Part shown: in pieces, positions 57,085 to 64,000 of the stretch
Layout of the letters: each line of letters starts with the position of its first letter
Numbering within the stretch: the stretch's first letter is position 1
NCBI RefSeq assembly: GCF_000007905.1
Contig: NC_004917.1
Span: forward strand, 1,240,001 to 1,304,000
Source: Helicobacter hepaticus ATCC 51449
Lineage (GTDB): Bacteria > Campylobacterota > Campylobacteria > Campylobacterales > Helicobacteraceae
Reading direction: 5' to 3'
DNA: 64,000 nt
Translations under genes and position numbers: made by a program
The notes under the pieces: generated by a model
Database searches by the model: none
What the model was told of the DNA's origin: nothing
The model's input: only the letters and a program-made list of their open reading frames with translations

Positions 57085-58105
57085 ATCTTTCTTCCATAAT
57101 ATCTGAGAATAAATTGGGCTCAAGAATCTGTTTGTGATTAGTATTTAAAGTATGCACAAGTGTGCTATCATCAATACCTAAGATAAGTGCAAAATTGAAA
57201 TTATTATGGTGAATATATGTATATAACTCCTCTTGAGTTTTGTATGCAAATGTTTGAGCGATTTGATTAAAAAGTTCTAAATATATATCAGGCACAAGAA
57301 AAAGAAGTTTCCCCCAAGTGGCATTATTAGCAATATATGCCATATATTTTTTAAATTGTTCAATATCTTCTTCGGCAATAGCAACCTTAGCAGCTTGTCC
57401 ATAATCAATTACTTTACCAAAGGCGTTGAGAAAATTAGGCTTAAAGAAAGGAATATGTTTAAAATGATTAAGTGAATATTCTATGCCTTTATTTTCACAG
57501 AGATTAACCACTGCACCCAAATCATTTAAAAAAAGTTTAGGAAGATTAATACGATAATGCGTGCTTTGATAGAAAATAGTGCTATCAAAGAGTGTGTGGG
57601 AGATGATTAGAAATGGACGCTCTTTTGGTTTATGAGCCTGTATCACTTCAAAGCTAATCTCTAAAATATGCTCATTGTGTGTGAATATAAAACTGATTTG
57701 CTCATTATTGAGGAGTTCAATAAAAGCATACAAATCATTGTGAAAAAATTTTGCACGTTCATCAATAATAATTTCTTGGGCTATTGCTTCTTCAATGGGA
57801 TTTAGAGAAATAGTAGTAATATTTTTGGCTAAGAGCTTATAGCGAATAAGGCGTGTGAGGCAGTCTTGTAAATCTTCTACCATAATCCACGCTAATTCTC
57901 CATCATTAATATTATGTATATTTGCACAAATTATGCCATATGCTCCCATCGCAACAGCTTGTGGCACTTGAGCAATGTCTTTAGCGATAAATAAATCACC
58001 TTTTTGCACACGTTCTACATCACAAATAATACGTGAAAACTCCGCAATGGAAGGTGTAGTAAGAAGCTTTCCTTTAGTGATTTCTACAACTTCATTTACT
58101 CTCAC
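57062..58105 (-). CDS. Mur-ligase-N-like protein of unknown function
   Basis: The 347-residue protein begins like the N-terminal domain of MurE/MurF (EITKGKLLTTPS, CDVERVQKGDLFIAKD, AVAMGAYGIICANIH), the segment that binds the UDP part of the wall precursor. The GTNGKT-type ATP loop expected next is absent. The remaining 230 residues are a divergent Rossmann-like region (PFLIISHTLFDSTIFYQS, GAVVNLCENKG). It may be an inactive relative that binds a precursor. It stands between metG and cmoB, the same place as in H. pylori as I recall. Confidence 0.5.
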   Translation of the reverse strand: MRVNEVVEITKGKLLTTPSIAEFSRIICDVERVQKGDLFIAKDIAQVPQAVAMGAYGIICANIHNINDGELAWIMVEDLQDCLTRLIRYKLLAKNITTISLNPIEEAIAQEIIIDERAKFFHNDLYAFIELLNNEQISFIFTHNEHILEISFEVIQAHKPKERPFLIISHTLFDSTIFYQSTHYRINLPKLFLNDLGAVVNLCENKGIEYSLNHFKHIPFFKPNFLNAFGKVIDYGQAAKVAIAEEDIEQFKKYMAYIANNATWGKLLFLVPDIYLELFNQIAQTFAYKTQEELYTYIHHNNFNFALILGIDDSTLVHTLNTNHKQILEPNLFSDIMEERYARKPEL

Positions 58106-58123
58106 ATTTTTTCCTTAAGAAAT

Positions 58124-60055
58124 TTAACTTATCGGACTTCCATTGATTCGTGGATTATCTACACCAAGCAAAGACAAGCCGTTTTTATCTTTACTAGCAA
58201 GTATCATTCCCTCGCTGATTTCTCCCATAAGTTTGGCTGGTTTGAGGTTGATTATCAAGCATATTTGTTTATTTATAAGAGATTGAGGGGTATAGTATTG
58301 AGCGATACCTGAAAGAATCTGACGTGGCTTAGATTCACCAATATCTACCATTAATTTTAGGAGTTTTTCACTTTTTTCTATGGGAGTGCATTCTATGATT
58401 GTTCCTACGCGTATATCAATTTTGCTAAAATCTTTAATATCAATAAGTCCTGTTTTTTCAGGTGTATGTTTGTTTTGAGAATCTTCCTTGGTATTGGTAG
58501 GAGATTCTGCAAGTAAAGGAGATTCTATACGAGGGAAAAGTGGAGGAATTTTATTGAGTTTAAAAGAGGCAAGAAGCTGTCCTTGTTTAATAAGTTTTTC
58601 ATAATTTTGTGCATTAATATCAAAATTGAGCGTGTTGGCGATTTTACACGCACTTTGAGGCATAATCGGATAGAGTAAAAGGCTACTTTGGGCTAAAATA
58701 TTAGCAATCAAGCCGAGCAAAGCCATTGCCTTATCTGTTTGATGAGACTTGATGAGGTTCCAAGGTTCATATTTGGTAATGACACTATTGCCCAGTCCAA
58801 AAGCTTTCCACAGCTCTTCAACATAGCGGTGTGGCTGCATAGAGAGCATTTTTTCTTGTGCTTGGGCAATGATATTTTTAAGCTCATTGAGTTCAGGGGC
58901 AAAAAACATTTCCACTTGCACAGAATCGACTTGGAGCGCAAAATATTTCTCACTCATACCAATAAGGCGATTAAGCAAATTGCCTACATCATTACCTAGT
59001 TCAGCGTTAATGCGCTCAATAAAGGCTTTTTGGCTAAAGTCTCCATCTTGTCCAAATGGCATTTCTCTAAGCAAAAAATATCGCAAAGATTCTATACCAT
59101 AGGCATTTGCAACTTCTTTTGGATTAATCACATTGCCAATGCTTTTGCTCATTTTTGTTCCATCTTTTGTCCACCAGCCGTGCGCATAAATGTGCTGTGG
59201 CAAAGGTAGCTCAAGGCTCATTAAAAATGCTAACCAATACACTGCGTGGAATCGCAAAATATCCTTACCAACAAAGTGTATTGCATTCTCCCAATAAGGC
59301 ATTTTTGCACTATCTGAAAGATAACCCAGAGGGCTTAAGTAGCTTAAAAGTGCATCAAGCCACACATACATCACGTGTTTTTTGTCATCTTTACGCACGG
59401 GATTATGCGGGAGTGGCACACCCCATTCAAAGCTTGTGCGCGTAATGGAGAGGTCATTAAGTCCTTCATTTACAAATTTGATAATTTCATTTTGGCGAAA
59501 TTGTGGTAAAATGAAATCAGGGTGAGATTTATACCAATCCAAAAGTTTATTTTGATATTTACTTAGGGCAAAAAAATAACTTTCTTCTTGCACAATCTGT
59601 GTAGGCTTGCCACAATCAGGACAAGCGTTATTTTCATTAAGTTGCTTTTGAGTAAAGAAAGTCTCACACGAAATACAATAATGTCCCTCATAGCTCCCCT
59701 TGTAAATATCACCTTTAGCATACATTATTTCAAAGGCTTTTTGTACACTTAGACAATGCATATTATCTGTGGTGCGCACAAAAATATCATAATCTATATT
59801 AAATTCATTCCACAACTCTTTGAATCTTATACTAATTTTATCAGCATAAGATTGAGGGTCTAGGCTATGCTTTTGTGCGGATTGTTCAATTTTTTGTCCG
59901 TGTTCATCTGTGCCTGTGAGAAACTTTACATCGTTGCCTTGTAGTTGATAAAATTTTTTAAGCATATCACATAAAATGGTTGTATAAGCGTGCCCAATAT
60001 GAGGAATATCATTCACATAATAAATAGGGGAGGTTATGAGGATTTTTTGACTCAT
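58124..60055 (-). CDS. metG: Methionyl-tRNA synthetase
   Basis: MetG charges tRNA-Met. The 643-residue protein has the class I motifs PHIGHAY and KMSKSIGNV, the zinc knuckle (CISC and CPDC) and RTTDNMH. A C-terminal dimerization/tRNA-binding domain starts at about 540 (DFSKIDIRVGTIIECTPIEK and LKPAKLMGEISEGMI). It is the two-part form with a fused tRNA-binding domain. It starts a minus-strand group with the Mur-N-like gene. Confidence 0.97.
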   Translation of the reverse strand: MSQKILITSPIYYVNDIPHIGHAYTTILCDMLKKFYQLQGNDVKFLTGTDEHGQKIEQSAQKHSLDPQSYADKISIRFKELWNEFNIDYDIFVRTTDNMHCLSVQKAFEIMYAKGDIYKGSYEGHYCISCETFFTQKQLNENNACPDCGKPTQIVQEESYFFALSKYQNKLLDWYKSHPDFILPQFRQNEIIKFVNEGLNDLSITRTSFEWGVPLPHNPVRKDDKKHVMYVWLDALLSYLSPLGYLSDSAKMPYWENAIHFVGKDILRFHAVYWLAFLMSLELPLPQHIYAHGWWTKDGTKMSKSIGNVINPKEVANAYGIESLRYFLLREMPFGQDGDFSQKAFIERINAELGNDVGNLLNRLIGMSEKYFALQVDSVQVEMFFAPELNELKNIIAQAQEKMLSMQPHRYVEELWKAFGLGNSVITKYEPWNLIKSHQTDKAMALLGLIANILAQSSLLLYPIMPQSACKIANTLNFDINAQNYEKLIKQGQLLASFKLNKIPPLFPRIESPLLAESPTNTKEDSQNKHTPEKTGLIDIKDFSKIDIRVGTIIECTPIEKSEKLLKLMVDIGESKPRQILSGIAQYYTPQSLINKQICLIINLKPAKLMGEISEGMILASKDKNGLSLLGVDNPRINGSPIS

Positions 60056-60074
60056 TTTCTATCCTTTGTATACA

Positions 60075-60275
60075 TTAATTAAAATCAAAATCGCCGTGTT
60101 GCCCTTTTGACATACTCTCATAGACTGCTTTGACATACTCTTGTCGCACTTGACAACCTATAAGCTGTTCACATTTTAAACAAGATATATAACCTTTGTT
60201 TTGTTGGCATTGCTGCAAGAGAGTAGTTTTGTCATTGAGATTTTGTGTGTATTCATCTGTTATAGGCTCACTCAT
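60075..60275 (-). CDS. Small cysteine-motif protein
   Basis: The 66-residue protein has three cysteines in the arrangement C-x2-C-x5-C (CLKCEQLIGC) and ends KGQHGDFDFN. It could bind zinc or a metal. I believe it is conserved in related species but cannot name a family. It overlaps the fbp stop by eight bases and precedes metG by 19. Confidence 0.65.
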   Translation of the reverse strand: MSEPITDEYTQNLNDKTTLLQQCQQNKGYISCLKCEQLIGCQVRQEYVKAVYESMSKGQHGDFDFN

Positions 60276-61107
60276 AGACTTCCTTTACAAGGTTCATTTC
60301 ACTTTGGCTACCAAAAAAACAAGGTGTGCTATCGTGTAGGTGAGCAACTTCAAGCTCTAAAATTCTATAAGTGCCATTTGTAGCAAATCCTCCAGCTTTT
60401 TCATACACAAATGCAAAGGGAAATACTTCAAAAAGTTTGCGAAGTTTGCCATTAGGAGCATCACTCGTGGCAGGATAACTAAAAAGCCCCCCACCTTTAA
60501 TAAGAATCTGATGCAAATCTGGCACCATACCTCCAGAATAGCGCAAACGATACCCCTGTGCAAAAAGGGATTCTATCATTGCTTTGTGTTTGTTTTCCCA
60601 ATGCTTTTGTGTGCCACCGGGCGCGTTAATTTTACCTTTTGTATTAAGAGCTAATGCACCAAGATTGCGCCACATATTGCCATTATAGCGATAATGCAGA
60701 GCTTGCTCTTGAGCCACTACCATTTCAAGACGCGGTCCATAAATAATATATCCACTAGCAATAAGATGTTTTGCACTTAACTCTTCGTTATAGATGCCAA
60801 AAATTGTGCCAATACTTAGGTTACTATCAATGAGCGAAGAGCCATCAAGAGGGTCATAAGCAATAATATAGGGTGCATTTTTATTTTCTGAATACATTAT
60901 TTCTTCTTGCTCTTCACTACAGATAGCCTTTACACAAGGTAGATTAAGTAATTTTTCGCTTAAAAATTTATCAACCCTTACATCAATTTCAAGTTGCATA
61001 TCGCCACTTGCATTAATGCTTTGCAGATAGCTTGTGGAAGTGTCTTTTAAAAGACTATCAATATGTAGGGCAGATTCTCTTAAAGAATCAATAATGATGC
61101 TTATCAT
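60268..61107 (-). CDS. fbp: Fructose-1,6-bisphosphatase, class I
   Basis: The enzyme removes phosphate from fructose-1,6-bisphosphate in gluconeogenesis. The 279-residue protein has metal-binding AYDPLDGSSLIDSNLSIGTI and the earlier acidic CSEEQEE. Later blocks RYSGGMVPDLHQIL and YEKAGGFATNG are typical. It is shorter than the E. coli enzyme (332), lacking parts of the N-terminal regulatory region. It starts a minus-strand group running to the receptor gene. Confidence 0.94.
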   Translation of the reverse strand: MISIIIDSLRESALHIDSLLKDTSTSYLQSINASGDMQLEIDVRVDKFLSEKLLNLPCVKAICSEEQEEIMYSENKNAPYIIAYDPLDGSSLIDSNLSIGTIFGIYNEELSAKHLIASGYIIYGPRLEMVVAQEQALHYRYNGNMWRNLGALALNTKGKINAPGGTQKHWENKHKAMIESLFAQGYRLRYSGGMVPDLHQILIKGGGLFSYPATSDAPNGKLRKLFEVFPFAFVYEKAGGFATNGTYRILELEVAHLHDSTPCFFGSQSEMNLVKEVYE

Positions 61108-61154
61108 AGATTCTCCTCGTGTATAAAAATAGAGGCGATTATAACATTTTAGGA

Positions 61155-61850
61155 TTAAGATTTGATGATTTTTGTAAGCTCTTGGTAAAAATGTGAAGTG
61201 TTTATCATTTGATTGATACTTGCGTGATGAGCTGGTTTAGATAATGAGGCATTATAATCACTTACTTCAATATTATTCCACGCGTGTCCAATAAGAGCAA
61301 TGATATTATCGCGGCGCAAGTATTGTATTTTATGAGAAATATAAATATTTTCCCATAATCTAATGCCACTAGGGCGTGTGTGAGGTGTATTATAACCCAC
61401 AGGGTCCAGCGTAAGTAAGTAATGTAAGTGTATATTATCAGCAATCTTTGTTTGAAGAACTTTATTGAGATTACTTGCACCCCAAGAATGTGCAATGATA
61501 AAAAGCGGTAATCCCATATTTGTAAGTATGGGTAGCCATAAAGTAAAAAGTTTTTGGCATTTAAAACTTATATAGAGTTTAAGACAAAAAGGTTCATTAA
61601 ATGCCACAAATTCCCTATATACAGCTCGCATAATTGTATCACAAAATCCACCCACAAAAATGATAATTGCTTTGGGCGCATTTGTTTGAGAAGATTCTAT
61701 GTGTGCGATGATTTCTTTTCCTTCTTGTATAGAAATATTAAACCCATAGGGTATAAAAGGACTTTTGGGCTTAGGTAAATGATGTAGAGGATAAATGAGC
61801 GTAGGCGTAAATGGAGTGAGTAATGGACGTAATGAATAAAATAAGGGCAT
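61155..61850 (-). CDS. Alpha/beta hydrolase-like protein (putative)
   Basis: The 231-residue protein resembles an alpha/beta hydrolase. A central strand and nucleophile elbow read LFIIAHSWGASNLNKVL (Ser in AHSWGA, with Ala where GxSxG has Gly first). LTLDPVGYN may supply the acid and PAHHASINQMI the base. A preceding IIIFVGGFCDTIM suits the oxyanion region. No membrane segment or signal is clear. The substrate is unknown. It is divergent from rpe. Confidence 0.55.
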   Translation of the reverse strand: MPLFYSLRPLLTPFTPTLIYPLHHLPKPKSPFIPYGFNISIQEGKEIIAHIESSQTNAPKAIIIFVGGFCDTIMRAVYREFVAFNEPFCLKLYISFKCQKLFTLWLPILTNMGLPLFIIAHSWGASNLNKVLQTKIADNIHLHYLLTLDPVGYNTPHTRPSGIRLWENIYISHKIQYLRRDNIIALIGHAWNNIEVSDYNASLSKPAHHASINQMINTSHFYQELTKIIKS

Positions 61851-61892
61851 ACAATCTCCTTAATAATCAGTGCAAGACTTACAGCGATATTA

Positions 61893-61901
61893 TGCTAAAA
61901 T
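61893..61901 (+). promoter_or_regulatory. Extended -10 promoter element for rpe
   Basis: TG-C-TAAAAT fits the extended -10 pattern (TGnTATAAT) and lies 30 bases before the rpe ATG. AAGGAT is the downstream ribosome binding site. Confidence 0.4.
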
Positions 61902-61931
61902 ATATGTAGGATTTTATCATAAGGATAAGTA

Positions 61932-62582
61932 ATGAACAAAGATATATTAGTAGCCCCAAGTATGCTTTCTGCAGACTTTGCAAAATTAGGGCAAGAGGTG
62001 GAAGATATATGTAAAGCAGGGTGTGATTTTGTGCATATTGATGTAATGGACGGACATTTTGTGCCAAATCTCACAATGGGTCCTATGATTGTGCAAAGCA
62101 TAGCCAAGAGTTCAAGCAAACCTTTAGATATTCATCTTATGGTAAAAAATGTTCCCTTTTTTGTGGATTTATTTTTGCCTTTAAAACCTGCATTTATGAG
62201 TGTGCATATTGAGGAAGTGCAACATTTGCATCGCCTCATTTGGTATATTAAAGAATCCGGCGTAAAAGCAGGTGTAGTGCTTAATCCTCACACTAACGAG
62301 CAAAGCTTAGAGTATATTTTGCCTGATATTGATTTGGTATTGCTTATGAGTGTAAATCCGGGTTTTGGAGGGCAGAGTTTTATCCCCCATAGTGTCAAAA
62401 AATTACAGAATCTTAAAAAAATGCGTGATAGACTCAATCCTTCTTGTTTGCTTGAGATTGACGGAGGAGTGAGTGATAAAAATATTGACATACTCAAAAA
62501 TGCAGGAATTGATATAGTTGTAGCTGGGAGTTTTATTTTTGGCTCAACTGATTATGCTCAAGCTATTAGCGCACTTAGATAG
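61932..62582 (+). CDS. rpe: Ribulose-phosphate 3-epimerase
   Basis: Rpe interconverts ribulose-5-phosphate and xylulose-5-phosphate. The 216-residue TIM-barrel protein has APSMLSADFAKLG, the metal ligands in FVHIDVMDGHFVPN, LDIHLMVK, MSVNPGFGGQSFI, and LEIDGGVSDKN, with VAGSFIFGS near the end. The length is standard. It precedes the DnaQ-like gene by five bases. Confidence 0.97.
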   Translation: MNKDILVAPSMLSADFAKLGQEVEDICKAGCDFVHIDVMDGHFVPNLTMGPMIVQSIAKSSSKPLDIHLMVKNVPFFVDLFLPLKPAFMSVHIEEVQHLHRLIWYIKESGVKAGVVLNPHTNEQSLEYILPDIDLVLLMSVNPGFGGQSFIPHSVKKLQNLKKMRDRLNPSCLLEIDGGVSDKNIDILKNAGIDIVVAGSFIFGSTDYAQAISALR

Positions 62583-62587
62583 AATCT

Positions 62588-63388
62588 ATGACATATCAGC
62601 AGCTTTTTGAAAAACTCCGTCAAAAGCCTATGAGCGAGGCACAATTTTATACTTATGTAAAAAATATCGGCGGACTTTATGCAGATATAGCATCTGAACT
62701 TGAACTACTTAAGGGTTCCGGTGCTCCTTTGTATGTGCAAAAACACAATGGAGAATCATATTTTAGTCTAAGCACACAACACCAAGAATGGCAAAAAGGC
62801 AATTTAGTTTTTGTAGATATTGAAACTAATGGGGCTAAACCTCAACAATGTCAAATTATTGAGATTGGTGCGCTTAAAGTAAAAGGTGGGGAGATTATAG
62901 ATAAATTTGAAAGCTATGTTTATGCTGATGAAGTGCCAGAGAATATTACGCAGCTTACAGGTATTTGCCAAGCAGATATTGCTTATGCACCTTCAATTAA
63001 AGAAGTTTTAGGAGAATTTAGGGCATTTTTAGGCACAGATGTATTTGTGGCTCATAATGTAAATTTTGATTATGGCTTTGTAGATTATCACTTACGTCAG
63101 TGTGGTTTGTTTGGGCTACTTAATCCTAAGCTTTGCACGATTGAGCTTGCCAAAAAAACGATTCTTTCTCCTCGTTATGCTCTTGGGTTTTTAAATGAAT
63201 TTTTAGGCATACGCACAGCAGTTACTCATCGCGCTTATGCTGATGCACTCACAAGCTTTAGAGTTTTTGAAATTGCTTCAATGATGTTTCCGCCTTTTGT
63301 TAAAAGTATGCAAGATTTGATTGATTTTTCAAAAGGGCGACTAAAGTTAGATTATACTACACCTTTTATATACCAAAATAAGCACTAA
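62588..63388 (+). CDS. dnaQ: DnaQ-like 3'-5' exonuclease (DNA polymerase III epsilon)
   Basis: The 266-residue protein has an N-terminal part of about 70 residues with no clear family, then a DEDDh exonuclease: VFVDIETNGAKP with DxE, VFVAHNVNFDYGF, and the late HRAYADALTSF with His and Asp. It probably proofreads replication. The N-terminal part looks like a winged-helix or clamp-interacting segment by length only. The 3' end overlaps the convergent prmC gene by 23 bases. Confidence 0.85.
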   Translation: MTYQQLFEKLRQKPMSEAQFYTYVKNIGGLYADIASELELLKGSGAPLYVQKHNGESYFSLSTQHQEWQKGNLVFVDIETNGAKPQQCQIIEIGALKVKGGEIIDKFESYVYADEVPENITQLTGICQADIAYAPSIKEVLGEFRAFLGTDVFVAHNVNFDYGFVDYHLRQCGLFGLLNPKLCTIELAKKTILSPRYALGFLNEFLGIRTAVTHRAYADALTSFRVFEIASMMFPPFVKSMQDLIDFSKGRLKLDYTTPFIYQNKH

Positions 63389-64000
63389 ATCCCCTGTCCC
63401 AGCCACTTAAATCTTTATAGAATGTTATATTTTTTGCACGAGATTGTAAAAGTATGTGTTCAAGTGCATCTTTTTGGTCATAGCCTATTTCGCATAGTAG
63501 CCATACTTTACGAGTAGCGCATTCGTTAATGAGTGATTTTAATATCCCCAACCCATCTTTTCCGCCAAAAAGTGCAATTTTGGGCTCATAGTGCAGCGGT
63601 GCGCTTATAGGATAATCATCTTTAATATAAGGAGGATTTGAGATGATAAGTTGTGGGTTTATATGCGCGGGAAGCAGGGAGCAGCATTGTAGTGTAATAT
63701 TTGCATTTGGTGCATAAGTGGCAATATTAAGTTTGCTCACCTCAAGGGCTTGCTCACTTATATCTGTGGCAAAGAAGTAACATTGTGGGTGCATAATGGC
63801 AAGTGTAGTAGTGATAATGCCTGAACCTACCCCTACCTCTGCTATAAAATTTACTTTTTCCCCTTTAATTATCTCATTTGCTTTATCAATGAGTATTTCG
63901 GTTTCCGGACGCGGAATTAATACGCGCTCATCAACATAAAAACTTCTCTCATAAAAACTTGCTTGGCGTGTAATATATTCAATAGGCTTGCCCTTTGCAC
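63366..64000 (-). CDS. prmC: Release factor glutamine methyltransferase PrmC, partial
   Basis: PrmC methylates the glutamine of the GGQ motif in release factors. The 5' part lies beyond the window. Visible are the N-terminal linker GKPIEYITRQASFYERSFYV with VLIPRPETEIL, the SAM site FIAEVGVGSGIITTTLAIMH, and the catalytic NPPY (LIISNPPYIKDD). The C-terminal WDRGFSAYFGI closes it. The last 23 bases overlap the DnaQ-like gene. Confidence 0.92.
   Translation of the reverse strand, partial: AKGKPIEYITRQASFYERSFYVDERVLIPRPETEILIDKANEIIKGEKVNFIAEVGVGSGIITTTLAIMHPQCYFFATDISEQALEVSKLNIATYAPNANITLQCCSLLPAHINPQLIISNPPYIKDDYPISAPLHYEPKIALFGGKDGLGILKSLINECATRKVWLLCEIGYDQKDALEHILLQSRAKNITFYKDLSGWDRGFSAYFGI

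Overview
The window is AT-rich bacterial chromosome (I judge about 36% G+C by eye, not computed) from the genus Helicobacter, most likely an enterohepatic species of the H. hepaticus type. Several gene runs have the order I remember from H. pylori: the rsmH neighbourhood; NFACT protein-recN-nadK; flhB'-ribE-tatD-mltD-rlpA-kdsC-lptC-lptA-engB-mreD-like-mrdA; pseB-coaBC; metG-(Mur-N-like)-cmoB-(hotdog); fbp-rpe-dnaQ; fabI-tpiA. Genes that H. pylori lacks, as far as I recall, also occur: hisB, argJ with a short ArgA-like acetyltransferase, pseudopilins, a YedE/TusA pair and a DUF285 (BspA-like) repeat protein. No rRNA, CRISPR array, insertion sequence or prophage was seen.

Layout. 1-3475: PilM/N/O-like trio, rsmH and an FtsL-like protein. 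3490-3580: tRNA-Ser(GCU). 3742-6815: fabD, mtnN, a SixA-like phosphatase and two pseudopilins. 7726-12687: TolC and HlyD efflux parts, rpmB, a K+ channel and argJ. 13060-13553: what looks like a decayed gene. 13514-17982: NFACT protein, recN, nadK and an OmpA-like protein on the minus strand. 18222-22907: an accessory segment with yedE/tusA, a C11-containing small ORF, a frameshifted BspA-like gene and an outer-membrane protein. 22964-31631: a minus-strand block with an SH3-like protein, a J-domain protein, an isochorismatase-like hydrolase, ackA-pta, a chemoreceptor and rimO. 31792-38980: an OMP, fabI, tpiA, cytochrome c peroxidase and polA. 39260-53424: envelope, LPS, cell-shape and flagellar-sugar genes. 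53458-61850: a second chemoreceptor, cmoB, metG and fbp on the minus strand. 61932-64000: rpe, a dnaQ-like gene and partial prmC.

How the genes work together. Envelope growth dominates: rsmH/FtsL-like, the MreD-like protein with PBP2, MltD with RlpA, and kdsC-lptC-lptA for LPS. Central metabolism is represented by ackA-pta, tpiA, fbp and rpe. Two methyl-accepting proteins, the flagellin-sugar enzyme PseB and an orphan FlhB C-terminal domain point to motility. Pseudopilins and PilM/N/O-like proteins suggest a type II secretion or DNA-uptake machine.

The most unusual signal is not a gene. A 7-mer, AGAWTCT (AGAATCT or AGATTCT), occurs about 120 times by hand count, roughly equally in both orientations, where base composition predicts about 14. 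It also forms inverted pairs, some at gene ends as apparent terminators and some as perfect palindromes inside genes. This resembles the layout of DNA uptake sequences in Neisseria and Haemophilus, and the same window carries pilus-like genes. Codon-pair bias or a methylation-related cause remains possible.
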